Assembly (NCBI RefSeq): GCF_964199755.1
Contig: NC_133896.1
Location: 87,962,215-88,026,214 of the forward strand
From: Larus michahellis
Taxonomy: Eukaryota; Chordata; Aves; Charadriiformes; Laridae
Direction of reading: 5' to 3'
Length of the DNA stretch: 64,000 nt
Each line of letters starts with the position of its first letter. Position 1 is the stretch's first letter. Below the pieces are notes generated by a model that did not search any database, had not been told where the DNA came from, and worked only from the letters and a program-made list of their open reading frames with translations. This document shows, piece by piece, positions 49,014 to 63,000 of this stretch. The position numbers and the translations under genes were made by a program.

Positions 49014-51894
49014 CTGTCAAATCAAGCCTGCAGCCTCCCTCCCAGTCTGGGGATCCGTCAATAGAATAACATTATTTTTTCAGACTGAAGTCCTCAAATT
49101 CCAGCCAAATGGAGCAGAATAGGGTATTTTAAAGTCTTGCATTTAGAGATCACACCAGTTTTTGCAAGGACACTTTGATATTGAAGTGAATTCAGTTCAA
49201 CAGCCTTTTTAAGAGGATTCAGTTACAGACCGTTGCTGGCCCTCTGGTAAGATGCACTGGACAACAGAGATTAGAGATAGAGTTGAGATTCTTCAATGAC
49301 AATTTCCTCTGACAAGACATTGATGGTCTTTATTTATTTATGGCATACAGTTTATGTGGTTTCCTATATGGTTCTATTCATTATACCTTATTTTCGTAAA
49401 ATGTACCTATGTTATTTTTTATGTATATTTAAAATAATGTTATTTTAATGAAGACGTGCAGGTTAATTGAGACTAATAGAGAATGACTTAAAAGAAGATG
49501 GAGATTTGTTTAATTCCGGCTTCATCGATAAATCATCCCGAACCATATTCTCTCTGTGCTTTCTGTGTAATGGTGGTGGGAAAATATAGTAACTTAACTC
49601 TGCTTTTTCATACATAACAGAAAAACAATAGGATTTAAACTTCCTAGCCTGCTGTTAGTAGTTCCTACTGATAGATCCACAAAGATGGATCCCACGAGAC
49701 CCTCAGAGGTACTTTAGACAGAGGTCTCCCTGGGTACAGCTCTTTGCAGACCAGGAGGTCTCTCTGTTTTTTTTATGACAAGAATCAGTCAAGTGATAGC
49801 ACCTCTCATTCATACACTGGAGTTTGTGGTCTATAAATAACTCGTTATCTGATTTACATACAGGTAGCTATCAAATGCTCTTCTCTCATCCGAGCAGTGC
49901 ACTGATATTATCTGGCAGCCACTGAACCACTTCGATGTAAACCCACTGGGCTGAAATTACTTTAATCAGATGAAAAAGGGAAAAGTAAACCCATAGACTC
50001 CCATCTCTTCCCAGCTCCTTGTTCAATCTTTCTTTCTGCCTACGTTGTTCTTCCATTTTGGACAGTTCTTGGTTGAACATTTTCCACTTCTTTGCCCAGT
50101 CACTTCACGGTCTGCAGTTTTCATCCTCCAGCTAAGTAAGATAATACTGAAAAATCTTCCGCTCCAGATTTGCTCCATTGCTTATAGACACCTTCCTCTA
50201 CTAGTAGCATATGCTTTTGCTTATCCTCTCTGAAGAGCATGGTGAGATGACGGAAAACAGATTATTTTTTTTTTTTTGTCTACACAATTCTGTATTCTCA
50301 TGTTATCTCTGTCAGATTAAACCTCATTTTCCCTTTTACAGTGGCTTGTAAACAAATGGTTATGAAAGCCCATCAGCATGAAGCTGTGCTGGCTTTTATT
50401 CTGCTGAATTCAGTGGTGAAATTCCTGTTGACACAAACGACTGGATCCAGTCCTGCATAAGTAAAGCCAGCTCTTGCCTATTGGAGACTGAGAAGAGCAC
50501 CACCAGTTTAGATGTGGCCATACCAGCTGTGCCCACCTTGTGTCTCCCCACCAGGGCAGGCCCCAGGAAGGCTCAGTGCTTTAGGATGCCCTGGACCTGG
50601 CACTGGGGGGGTTCAGGTGCTGAAATCCAGGCAGTTAGTGACAGCCTTGGTGCCCCCTGGTCTCCATCCTCTTCCAGAAGGGTGCAGGTCTCCTGGAAGT
50701 CCTCTGTCGTATCCCAAGCCACACACAGATGTCTTGGACGCTATGAGACATCTAAAAATAGCACTAGGAGCCCATGATGAAAGCAACTGAATCCCACCTG
50801 TCAGGTCTTTGCTGACAGTGGCATTTCTGACTGGACATCCACCTTCACAACATGTGGCCTTGTAGCAGGACAAATGCAAACAAGACTCTTTTGCTTACCG
50901 GTCTGCCTGGGGTCATCGTGACAGAACTGGGTGGGCTAGCTGAAGGCCACAGGGGGCTAATGTACAGGGACTGGTATGTTGGGGAAGAGCCTCTGCAGCT
51001 GGGCACCATGAGTGACCAACTCACCAAATTGTCTAGAGACCCCAGACCACTCCTTACAGATTAACAGCCCTGTCTTACTTCAGACAGTTGCATTTCAGGT
51101 AGACCTGCACCTTCATCAGTAGGTGTTTTCAGACTGAAGAGAGGTGGCTGTTCCAGGGAGCCGTTGTTTCTTTAGGAGGTGATTTGACAACATGCTCTCT
51201 GGTCTCCCAGGCTGTCGCTGCCTCTCCTCCCTCCTGCCTTCACACTCCACCAAACCAGCTCTGCTGCTTGGTAGACCTTTGCTTCACAACCTGTTCACAA
51301 GAAGAAAACTACCTCTCCCACCCCAAAAGCAGGTGTTTATGTCATTTTAAAAGCTTCAGTCAGTTCCAGGAAAGAGGGACCAAGAGCATGACACTACAGG
51401 GCATTGTGCCATTAGATGGGCTCTGCAGGATCAAACCACCCCCTCGGGACCCTTCCAGCTCAGCATGTCCCACTGCAGACCACAGGAGCCCACATCAGCC
51501 ACCCATTAGCACATGTTGATGAGCACCCCTCAGCAACATGAGTGCAGAGCTGTGGTCTCTACACAGAGCTCAGAACTGCAGAAGATACTTCTCTTTTCGG
51601 CCTCCCCAATTACTGTTACCACCTTGCAGTGGTCCCAGGCAGCCTTTCCACTGTTTCTGCGAAGTTTCCGCTTATGAATTTAAAATATTTCCACAAGCTG
51701 TCTTAAGGTTTCTTTTTTTTATATATAGCTAAAGCTACATATTAAGATAAACCAATTAATAAAATTTTCTTGTTCTGTGGAGTCTCTGCCACCCAAGGGT
51801 TCAGTACAACTTGCATTTATTAAAAAGACAACGAAACGTGGATTTTTTGAGGTACCCATCTACATAGTCTCCACAGACAGAAGAAGTGGGTGAA

Positions 51895-52690
51895 ACATGG
51901 TGCAGGACAGCGTCAAATGCTTTGCATAAGTCCAGGTAGGTGACAACAGTTGCTCTTCCCTTCTCCACCAATGCTGTAACACTGTCATAGCAGGCCACCA
52001 AATTTGTCAGGCATGATTTGCCCTTAGTGAAGCCATGTTGGCTGTCGCCAGTCATCTCCTTATTTTCCATGGGCCTCAGCGTAGTTTCCAGGAGGATCTG
52101 CTCCATGATCTTGCTGGGCACAGAGGTATAGTTCCCCAGGTCTTCCTTTTTAAAAACGGGAGTTATGTTTCCCCTTTTCCAGTCAGCGTGAATTTCACTG
52201 GACTGCCACAACTTCTCAAACATGGTGAATAGTGGCTTAGCGACTTCATCCACCAGTTCCTTCAGGACCTGTGGATGAATCTCAGCAGGTCCCCTGGACT
52301 TGTGTCCAGGGTTTCCTTAGATGGTCTCAAACCTGGTCTTCTCCAACAGTGGGCAGTTTGTCATTCTCCCAGTCCCTGCCTTTGCCTTCTGTGACTTGGG
52401 TGAAGTGGCTGGAGCACTTGCCAGTGAAGACTGAGGCAAAAAATGTCATTGAGTACCCCAGCCTTCTCCATAGCCCAGGTGTCCAGGTTTCCTTACAGAG
52501 CGGGCTCACATTTTCCCTAGTCCTTCTTTTAACACCAACATACCCGTAGAAGCTATTCTTGTTGCCCTTTTTCCTCCTCCTTTCTTCAGTAGGAGTGTTT
52601 TCCCATTTCACTAGAACACAACTGACTACCATGCAAGAGAGGCTGAAGCAGGTGCTTCCCAGTCTGTCTTGCCAACCCAATGCCTCCATG
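51895..52690 (-). mobile_element. CR1 LINE internal ORF2 fragment lacking its 3' end
   Basis: Minus-strand frames code for CR1 ORF2 blocks in order. From about 52690 to 52327 come [26 protein letters not shown] and VGEDQV. From 52253 come [52 protein letters not shown] and [17 protein letters not shown] frameshift separates the two. Similarity stops just after the palm A block, near 51895, with no SGVPQG or ADD block and no CR1 tail. Confidence 0.88.
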
Positions 52691-54469
52691 TTTCAGAGGA
52701 GACGGGGGGCGAGTTTTACTGCAGAGATATTGGAGATAACCTGCTGACCAAACTGCTCTTTGGACTGCTCATTTTCCCTCCTGTATCCTTACAGAAAGGC
52801 TCCTGCAGAGGCAGCCTCTAGACCAAGCATCAAGGACAAAGCCACCAGTGAAGCGCAGATATTTGGATCCAGCCTCAGTTGACGTGTTGTGCCAGTTCAG
52901 AGTCCTTCTACTGCTGCCTAGGTAAGCCCACCTCCAGCCTAGACATGGACCTCTGCTTTAGCTCCTTTCTAATGCTGTCTCAGTAAGCTGTTCATCTGCA
53001 AATCTGGGAAATCTTGTGGGTTTAGAAAAAAAAAAACAAACTCATTTTGTCAGTGCCCTTCAATGAGAGCAATCTTTCAGCCACCCACGCCTATCAGCTA
53101 ACTGTGCTTGGCCAGACATCAAAAACACAGTCAAGCCTGAACCACCAATGATTTCAGTCTAACCTTCGCCTTAGGAGGAGTTCAGGGAAGCCCACATGTT
53201 TTCAGACTGCATTAATACCCACTTCTTGGCTTGCTAAGATGGATGCTTTCCTGTGTCTATCTGCTGGTCTCATCCACGTAACCTTCTTCCCTGGGTCTCT
53301 GTCTGACACACAGCCAGAAGCTCTACAAACACATTGGCTTATGGGGGCAGAACATCTCGTTTCAGTTTTACCAACACAGACATCGGCAGCTGAAATACTC
53401 TTTCCATGTTCCCAGCTGTTCCACATCTGAGAAACCTAAGGAGAGGGAGGTGGAATAAGGGGGAAGGTGGGAAGCTTACTCTGGGTAGGGGTAAAAAGGA
53501 ATTATAGTCATAAACATTTATAAAGAGATCAGTAGCCAAAAGTATGAATTGGAAAGAAGGGAGTTGCCTGCATGAAGAGACATCACCAAAATAAGCCTCA
53601 CAAGTATAATTCAAGACAAAATGAATCTCACTGTCATTAAAGAAAGTGAAGTTTACCATGACCTGTGAACTGATGGGGTCTGATTAAAAAAAATGTATGA
53701 AATTTAGTAGCTGCAAATGAGGCCTCTAATCCATAAGAAGTGAAGCACATAAATTGAAGGCTACAAAGTCCATTTTTCCTTAGGTTTTGTGCAGTTGTTT
53801 CACACAGAACTTTGCCATCTGTCAATACCACAGATAACCTGATGCTTCCTGGTAGAGCTGGACGAATGGTCACCAGCTCAATATGTACAAATGTACAGCA
53901 ATTTTTCCACTTTGGAAGGGAAAAAACATTCTTTTCTAATTTCTAAATACTAGACAGCTGGCCACAGTTAAAGCACCATCTAGTACTTTCTGGTTAGCTT
54001 ACTTAAACACATATTTGTAATTTTCAAAACCTAAACTGTAGTTACGGAGTTATGATGGTATCCATTACACTGGTGCTTTTTTATCATTATTACAACTTCT
54101 GCCCAAAATGTTGGCAGTATTAAGACGATTCGGCAGCATGTAATTTAACTTACCTCGCATCCAGAGTTGAGGGTGGTCCCTCTGATCAGGTCCGAGGTCA
54201 CTGATGGGGCAGGTTCAGAGAAAGTGGCTCCTGCCTTTGCCAGGGTCAGTCTGAGCAGGGGAACCCAAAAGCATTTCTCTTTCATCAGCTCTCTCCCACC
54301 ACCACTGTGTGACCTGCACCGCACCTCGCTCATGTGAGAGCCATCAGCTAACGGCAAAACAAAAGAGCTAATCACCATCTCCGTCAGCAACCTGCAAAGG
54401 TCATTCTCCGAGAAGTGCCAGGCCAAGATATTTGTCACCCATGGTGTCGGACACAACCGCTTTTCTTTC

Positions 54470-54485
54470 TTTTTTTTTTTTTTTT
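54470..54485. repeat. T16 run
   Basis: Sixteen T residues preceded by TTTTCTTTC and followed by an AATTAAATTTAAAT stretch. Confidence 0.85.
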
Positions 54486-54540
54486 AATTAAATTTAAATG
54501 GGGTGAGGGAATCCATTTCCATCAGAGCAGTACCAACGCC

Positions 54541-54562
54541 AGACTTAAGCTGTCTTAAGTCT
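54541..54562. repeat. short perfect hairpin
   Basis: AGACTTAAG (54541-54549) pairs with CTTAAGTCT (54554-54562) across CTGT. It could be chance in AT-rich sequence. Confidence 0.75.
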
Positions 54563-54642
54563 AAAATAAAATAACAGCGTGTTGCCCTCATGGGATCCCA
54601 AACACTTTGCGTACTGTTAAAGCCCACATTGCACCTTGGTGC

Positions 54643-54660
54643 CACGTGAATCGTCACGTG
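54643..54660. promoter_or_regulatory. paired CACGTG E-boxes with 6-base spacing
   Basis: Two perfect CACGTG palindromes lie at 54643-54648 and 54655-54660. The whole is also an inverted repeat (CACGTGA-ATCG-TCACGTG). CACGTG is bound by bHLH factors such as USF, MYC/MAX and CLOCK:BMAL1, and tandem E-boxes 6-7 bases apart are the known E1-E2 arrangement for CLOCK:BMAL1. Function here is inferred only. Confidence 0.3.
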
Positions 54661-57059
54661 CTGGACTGGTGACCTGCTCCTCTCACCGCAGAGCGGAGGA
54701 ACTCCTCTAGCCCAGTCACCACTGATGAAGCAAAGGGGAGCGAGTTGTGACTCCTGTCTCCTTGCTCCTCGTGGTCGGTGGCCCAGTGAAGTTACGAGCT
54801 TACTAGAGCCACTAGCAGTGAAGGCATGGAGGGGCTGGATATGATATACCCAGTTACCAGAAGAGCATCAAACAGCCCAGAACCTTAATCCTCACTTTTT
54901 ATCACTGCCAAACATCTCTTCAGCATGAGACGGGGCATAACTTAATGATATAATCATAAAAATTCCAAGTGGTTCATAGTTACCTCCACGACGTTAGTTA
55001 ACCCAGTTCAGTGATGAAGTGCAGTTCCAGAGAAGAGCCATCCCTGTGCTTCTGGACCCCTATCTACCCAGCGAGCGATCAGCACGGGTTGCAGGAGGGG
55101 AGGGAACGTCCCGCCTTGCTGTTGTTCAAAGTCCCAGGCCGTCTGATGGGACAAGCCAGCTCTGCCAGTTGTCTTTTAACACAGGCAGACCCTGAATGTA
55201 TTCTAAGAACCCGATCGTGGCGTGAGTTAATGGAGAGGCCATGCCATTTGGTGGCAAGTAAGAACACGCTATCAGTCGGACATGGGAATTAGTGCAGGGA
55301 ACCTGTGTCGGCAAGTGGTCCAGCCTCCACGGGGTGGCTCCCCACACCCCTGACGCACTGCCTCTTGCTGCAATTCATTACTCTGGGCCCAGTCTTCTCT
55401 GTTGCCCCATACTTCACATTGGCTCTTGCACCTTGAAGTAATGAGGTACATGGACTTAACTGTTAGAAGTAAATTTAAAAGCGGGTGGCCATTAACTGTC
55501 CCGTGCAGGTGTCCACCTGGGCATAATCTAGATGTGGTACAGAGTGCCACGGTAAAACATCTTGGGTACGAAAGCACGGCGTGCCTGCCTCTGTCTGCAG
55601 TGACCCCAGGAAAGGTCTTCTTTCTGTAGCTCTTCAAGATCTCCCTTCGGGGTCTGGTGAACATGTTTAACTTCGGTTGCTCAGTTACAAGTAAACACTC
55701 AGTGCTAGAAGAAAAAGAGGAAGATGGATGCAGGGAGTGAAAATACGGAGAGGGAGAAGAGAATCCAATAAAGGGAAATGGAGAGGAAAAAAAAAGATGA
55801 AATAGGATAAGGTGAAAGCAAAAAAAAAGGCTCATTACAGAACAGATAGCGCATTCTTAGCTGCAGCAAGAATGAAAAATCTTTCATCAGATCAATGACT
55901 TTGGAGACTTGGTGGGTGTACTTTATGCCTCTCTTGTCTAGCAGCAGCAATTTCCACGCAGCCTCACACCTCCTGCGCTCACCGCAGGCAGCAGGGAACA
56001 AAAGGCGCTCAGAAAGCAGAAGTGATGTTGGGAAGGGCTCTGGCATTCCTTGCCGTTGCAGAGCCGGGAGGACGGTTCAGCATCAGACCAGACGGGTAAT
56101 TTGAGGGAAGGGCGTCCTCCACAGGCACGCGGGGCCGCCCGGGGAGCCCCGGCCGTGACCATGGGCAGAAGCTGAGGTGGGCAGGGGGCAAGGGAGGGTG
56201 CAGGGCTGCTGGCAGGCAGGTTCGAAACCTCAGCCAACCTCGGGACCCCGAGATATAAATCAGGTTGTGGTCCATCTCGTTCTTTCTCCTTAGGAGAAAG
56301 GGTGTTTCTTAACTCATGGCTAAGCGCATGCTGGCCAACCAGAAGTGGCTCTGGCACTTTTCTCAAAACTGTGCTCGCTTCAGACTCGGCCAAGAGAGAA
56401 CAATCAAGCGCTATTTTCGAGGGTGACTGACTGCACGCCCTTGGAATGAGCATCCTTGCGAGACCTCAGCTGACATCTTTTAAAGAGCTAGCAAAAATCC
56501 CAGCTTAGGGGAAGAGAAGGATTTTTATATTATTTTTTTTCCCTTTCAGAGAGAATGGCCTTTTCCACAAATCTAAAGAAGTATGTTTAATTAGTTCTGA
56601 CTGGGTGTTAAATGTACTAAAAAACAAAAGCAAAGCGGCAGCCAATGGACCCAAACTCGAACCTTGCTATGGAAAACAAATAGAGAAGACATAATATCAA
56701 GACAGTAGGTATGGCCACAGTAGAAAAAAATTGCAGAATGCTTTTATAAGCAGTTTTTGATTTTCTCAAAAAGACAAAAGAAAATAATATTAAGGAGCAC
56801 ATTTATTTATTTTGATTCTACTGAATTCCAACAGCTATGTCTTAAATTCTGCTTGGAACTACCTCGGATCCATTTTGAACCCCCAAAAATAAATTCCTCT
56901 GCTGTCCTTAGCATCGTTTACTTATTTTGAGATGCACTACATCGTTATGCACAAAGTAGACAAAAGTACAGTTTTTCCACTGCATGAATATTTTTCCTGC
57001 CGTTCTTAAAAATAGTATCCTCAAAATTCACTAGCAAAAAAAGTTAAATGAAACAGATC

Positions 57060-57093
57060 GGGGCGGGGTGGGGGGGGAAGGAGGCGGGGGGAG
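57060..57093 (+). other. G-quadruplex-type G tract
   Basis: Four G tracts (G4, G4, G8, G6) lie within 32 bases with loops of 1, 1 and 8 bases, which fits the usual G-quadruplex pattern. It is isolated in AT-rich sequence. Confidence 0.7.
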
Positions 57094-60006
57094 CAACTAA
57101 ACAATTTCCTACATTAATTCTTACTTTTGTACTGATCTAATGCAGCACACGGATCATATACGAAAGCCGAGATAATTTTCCAGATGCTTTACAATCTCAT
57201 GTAGACAAAGACACAATGCAGACAAGGCACGCGCTTGCAGCATCCTGCAGCCATTTGGCCATTTCCGTAGAGGAAGAGCGAGCTGTATTTAACATTCACA
57301 AAAGCTCCCTGAAAGAAGTCACGGGGACATGACGGCAGGGGAATTACTACTTGAGAGGATGCGGAGGAATCTGTGCTCACCTGACATGCGTGGCAAGGTG
57401 GGGCCCCGAGCCCCGGGACATACGCGGGCTGTTGCGGGCCGTGGGTTGCGAGCCCTGGGGACTTCCCACAGAGGCAGCCTGCGGAGAGCTGGTCCTCCCC
57501 ACCGCCTGGGCTCGGCCTTGGCGCTTCCAACAGCAGCAATACGGGGTTTTCCAGGCCAGGCTTTAATGTCTTGGATTCCGCTGGCCAGTAAATGCATCAA
57601 GCTGTCAACTAAGATTATTGTCATGTTCAAAAAAAGATAATAATCTGGCAGTATATTTAACAGGGACAGCACTAAGTGTGCCACGCTCACTTCTGATGAA
57701 AGGAATTTTTACGTAAGTGCCTCTAAGCCTGGAATGTAACAGGAAAAACTCAGAATGAGCTTCCCCCAGCTCATCTGTTAATAGCAGTTACTCCCGACTG
57801 GACACAAGCTAGACTTTGCTGTAATTTCATGGGAAGTTTGGGATATACACGACATCATTAAAATGGCTCTGTATGTAACACACCTGATTGCAAAGGGAGC
57901 CGATCCTTTGTTTAACTTCCATGAAGGACTACCTACATAGCCCACAGGCAGCATCCCTGGGGTGGGTTTCTCCTCCCAGGGCGTTAGTGATCTCAGTAGT
58001 GTCAAGAACAAGAGACCTGGGAGATGAGCCGTCAAGCTCAGACAGGTAATACAAAGCCAATGTGGTCACGGCACGAACATCTTCTCCGTTCCAGCAGCTG
58101 TGAATTGCTCTTCAGGCGTCAGGATTTCTTGTTCTAAAGAGCCTATCTAGCAAGCTACACCTAATATATATACATATACGCAATTTTCCTATGCAATATG
58201 GATTAACACCACCACAAAATACAGAAAAGTCATATGTCAGCATCCCTGTAAAAGTCTGTTATGGAATACTAAATCCAAGCTGGCTGGTGTAACTCGCTCT
58301 GCTCCAGAAGTCACCTTGTGCCACGCTTTTCACGCCACCCGGCGTTGCACGAGGCGGGAGACTTCACCAGGGCCACGTTGGCAGCACGGATTGACTGCGT
58401 GTGTGGAGGCACCGAAGCGGTCACGAACTGGATGGACGAAGTGGAGACCATAATATTTCTCGTGGGCCAAACTCAGGCGCAGTGTGATTTTGTGGTGGAG
58501 ACAAGAACACATTAATGCTGCACAAGCTCCAAATAATGGGGGTATCCACAGTGCTGAGAAGCAATTTGCCGTGTTGGAGCGCTGCAGTCAGTCAGCGGCG
58601 GCTTCCAAGAGTTACTTGGAAGTTAAGTCACTGTAGTTAGGACAGCTACCCTGGAAAGGCACATGGTATTTCTCTCCACGAAATAACTTTTGTCATCGCT
58701 GCACAAGCTTACCCAGCTATCAAATGTGGAAGGTACTGATTTGAAGACTGTTACGAAACTTGTTTGTTCTTCATTGCTATTGTCCTTGGCTGTCGTGCCC
58801 TTCTTCTGTAACAGGAGTAACTACGCTAGGATTACCTGCACTATGCTATTTTGCCTTCTCTATCTGCTGATAAATTACAGATCCATCAGGAAGTGATTTT
58901 TAAACTGAAGAAGAAGAAAGTAGATCAGTCTATCAGCAAATTTATCTGAAATATTCCTGGCGTGTTATTATTTTATTTGACTAAGGCTATGGCCCAATTA
59001 CTCAGAACCATCTACGTACACTGAATGCTTACTCAGGCAAAACTGTGCTAATCCCACTAGAAATCACTCTTGAGGCAATTTTTCCTGCCATAAGGCTCGT
59101 CCTAGCAGCAGTCCCTGTAGCATACAAGAAGTCGTGCAATCTATGGAGGATGCCTCACTCAGCAGAACAACCCGAGCCCGGCTGCTCCTCCCGTTGGGAA
59201 TCTGGCTGGCACCTGTGAGCCTTCGCTCATTCGAGTGATTTTTGCCTCTCCGTACTCATCTAGTGTCAAATGAGATAGTTTATCAGGTAATTTGATCCTG
59301 TGTAGTATCCGTAATTGCCTGTTATCATTACTCATTCTTTTAATGGTGTGTGATTGTTTTTCCGAGGCACGTGACATCATTCTGTGTGTGACTGAGCAGA
59401 TGACTTAAAAAAAGCAGACTAATGGGCACTCGGCAGTCTGTACTCGTTCTCGTCATTTTCTTCTAAATGCTCATTTACTTGTGATTCTGTTTCCCCACAA
59501 TTAAAATGACTTGAACTTAGATCTAATCATTCCAAAGAAAGCACAGCAAAAGCAAAGCCCGCAAAGTGAGCGGATCTCGGCGACAATTTCATCAGCACGT
59601 TCTCCCACTTGAACAGCTTTAATGATTTGCCAGTAAAAATTACAAATAGTTTTACTTTGCCCCATTTGCAACAAATGAATCTTCATTGTCACAGGTTTGG
59701 ATGAGAGAAATATTTAATCTTTCCTATCATTACTGAATTATCTAGTTTTTCTATGCTGATCTATTAAAAGTTAAGACACGTCACAGTGACCATGGCATTA
59801 AGCGCTCTTTAATTTTATTATACACAAAACATAAAATCATCTACTGGATCAACGTTCTCATATGACATCAGGACTATTTAAAAAGCTGCTTGCAATTTTC
59901 GAAGATTATTTGGGACAATGTAGGAAAACAGTTTTCCAGGAAGTAGTGGTAATCCTTCTTCTGTCCTATTTTTACTCAAAAATGCAGACAGAAGAAGGGG
60001 ACAGGG

Positions 60007-60028
60007 GTGTGTGTGTGGTGGTGTGTGG
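60007..60028. repeat. imperfect GT microsatellite
   Basis: GTGTGTGTGTGG followed by TGGTGTGTGG. Confidence 0.8.
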
Positions 60029-63000
60029 TTTCTCCTTTACAGAAAAAAAGTTTGTAAATTAGTTTGTTCATCAGTTTGATCCTAAAATTAGATTTCTGCT
60101 GTCCCAACGTTCTTTCCAGTGCAACTAAATACCACTTACAGAGGAAATAAAAGATCAAAAATGACAGTCTAGAAAATCAGATGGAAACAGTTTTTGTATT
60201 TTTGGTACTAAGGCTAATTACTTTTCCTACACTGGCAAGGAAAAGAACTTGACGTTTAAGTAGAGTCTTCTGTCCTCCTTTTCTTGGACTTTGTTGACAT
60301 AATAAAATGTTTTACTTTCCAATCTGAATGGGAATTACATAGGCCAGTAATCCCTGAAGTCAACAGTATCTCTTGTACTTTCGAGTTTTCCAACATCTCC
60401 GTTAGTTGAATGACAAAGGTCACCTGCTATAAGTATTACCTGCTTGATAGCATTTTTCTACGCCAATATGTAAATATTTATTGAAAAGATAAAGACCATA
60501 GAGGCAGCCACTGACAACACTGAACATGTTTTAAGCTGATGGCATCCTGAAAACCTGGCTACGTATGGTGTTGGGATGCTCTGTGCCGGGGGAACAAACA
60601 CCGTCAAGAGGCTATCCTTTAGTCAAATTCTAGTCATGAGAATATCATAAAACTTTCATTTAAGGAGCGAGAATGCTGCAGGCAGAGAAGCTTCCCTGCC
60701 ACAGAGAATGGAATGAAGACTTCTGTATGTACCCAGTAAAGTTGTTATGGTCTTTTATTTGCAAGGAGCAGAGAGGCGGATCTTTATTAGTCTTATTCAA
60801 AGATCGTTCAGGTCAATGGAAAGATTTCCTTAAGCTTCAGCGGCTTTTGTGTAAAAGGAAGCAACAAATGCGCCAATAATGACCAACAAAACAGCAGGCT
60901 GTTTTGAGTGGGGAATGTGTGATATATCCATAGAGTTAATTTGCTTGCAGGAGACGTATTTTTGTATATTATACAATTTTTCTGGTAAGCAGAAACCATA
61001 GCATGTGTTTGAGTATTTCCCATCTGACTTTCTTTATTTCCTCACATCTTAACAAACACAACAAACCGAAACATGGAGCTAGTTATTTTCCGTTCCGTAA
61101 TAAAAAAGATAGGTTACTTTGATGCCCAGAAGATACATTAAAACATTCATTTATTTGTGAGAGTTTTTGTGATATTATTACATATACCTTGGTTTGGTGC
61201 ATAGGAAGCGTGCAGTTTAACATGCTGATTTTATTACCCATTTTAAAAAGGTATGGAGCTTTACTCTGTTACAGAGAGGTGATACAGGTCTGAGTTTCCT
61301 GTATATCGCTGAGTAGGGATGAGACTGGAATTTAAGCAATATGCCTTATCCTTGTACGAGGTTAATTTCAATGAGAGGTATTTATTTAATTAGAATCAAA
61401 CATAATCTTACAATCAAATAATAAGTACAAAAAAGGAGTATTTTCTTAATGTGTGCAATAGCTTGCTGCTCTCTTACTATTTCTGATTCCTTTTGCACTT
61501 CCTCTTGGAGCCGTAGCTGAATGGCGCTTTTTAAATACCTAGGCTAAACTTCTCAGAAATGATTAGCAATTCTGGGCGCCTATTCAGAGTTACGCTACTG
61601 GGGCCCGAAAGCGAATATTTGGCACTTTCTGACACTCTGACTCCTTCAAGGTAGTTAATATTGAGGTGAAATTACTAATTCTTACCAAACTTCTTCCATC
61701 CAAAGATACCATATATTCATCCCAATCAACTCCGACATCTACTTTGTTCCACATCCTCAGTCGCTCTGGTTATCTGGCCAAGGAGCAATAGTTAAGATCT
61801 GCCTAAACATTTAGAAAAGTTTTAAATTTCACTAGGCAGCTGAGCACTTTTACACGCTACTTATTTATACAGACAACTACTACATCAGGCTCACTTAATT
61901 TGCTCCACCCTATGTCTCTAATCAACATAATAGCTTGTTATTTGTCTTAAACTATAAACCAAATATTTAAAAATAAAACAAACAAAAAAAAAACACTATT
62001 GGGTTTTACAAACAAGTATATGACATAATAGCTTGTGGTAATGATTTAGGTTGGAGTGGCTCGCTTGCCTGGGATTTTAAACACTTTCTCAGAACCAGTA
62101 CTCAGAGACAAAGATGTGAACGTTGACAATGTTACGATGAGATACCACTCCACCCATGACGTAGTTCATCTCCAGTTTCAGGATGGCATGGAAAGGTCCA
62201 ACGATGGGCCTCACCTGGCGAACTACACCTGTTGGGGTAGAAATAGGTTGCTGAGACTAGTAGGGGAATCAGAAGGGCTTGGATGCACTCCACCCTGCTC
62301 CACCTCAGCAAGAGAAAAATTGCCCTTCATTTTCAGTATTGCTGATGGAAAGTTATTTCATCTACTGGACCTGTAAATGGCATAAAGAAAGTTCACAGAA
62401 TAAGAATAAAATAAAACTTTTGAATCAAAATATTTTGCGGAAGATCTAGAAAGAGCACTAAAATGTTGCCAATGGCAGAAAAGATATATATTCTGAAACG
62501 AGAAATTTTTTTTTACCTTGTATTCAGAGCGATAAACTCTTCAAGGCCTGCGACATTGCTTTTTACATAGGACGTAAGGAGACTTTGCCTAGCTAAGCCA
62601 GCACACACACTGCCCTGAGGAGTACATAAGCACGCGCACCTGGGAATGCCATGCAATTTCTGGTACCGTGTTGAAAACCACTTTTCATTTGGAACAGTAG
62701 AAACTATTTGTAACAGCAATTACGACGCAGCAATAAAATCAGCACCTTCCCTATAAATATCTCGTAACACTAATTTGAAAATTGACAGTGTGTTGCATCG
62801 TGGGCGGATAACCCCACTAAAAGCAATCGGAATAAAAGCAGGCGAGTTTAACGAGGGAAGGGAGGCTATCACACTGTCTGTCCCTGTGTCATTCCTCACA
62901 CGGATGGTGGCCATTCCCTCCCCACCAGCAGGGGCTGATAATGAGGAAAGAAGAGGTAAAGGCAAAGCGAGCTGTGTCTTTTAGAGCTCCGGTCCTTCAG

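Larger units (their letters stand above)
44451..51894. other. intergenic, no gene supported
   Basis: Mostly AT-rich. A possible enhancer-like motif cluster lies at about 48290-48545, and a charged open frame at 49886-50080 (minus); both are treated as leads only. Confidence 0.55.

Noticed and set aside
55272..55835. 187-codon minus frame
   Set aside because: The N-terminal half is low-complexity Phe/Ser from a purine-rich tract, and the rest has no recognisable domain.
62041..62060. ATGATTTAGGTTGGAGTGG, similar to a CR1 tail
   Set aside because: Only about 16 bases match and no CR1 body or octamers adjoin it.
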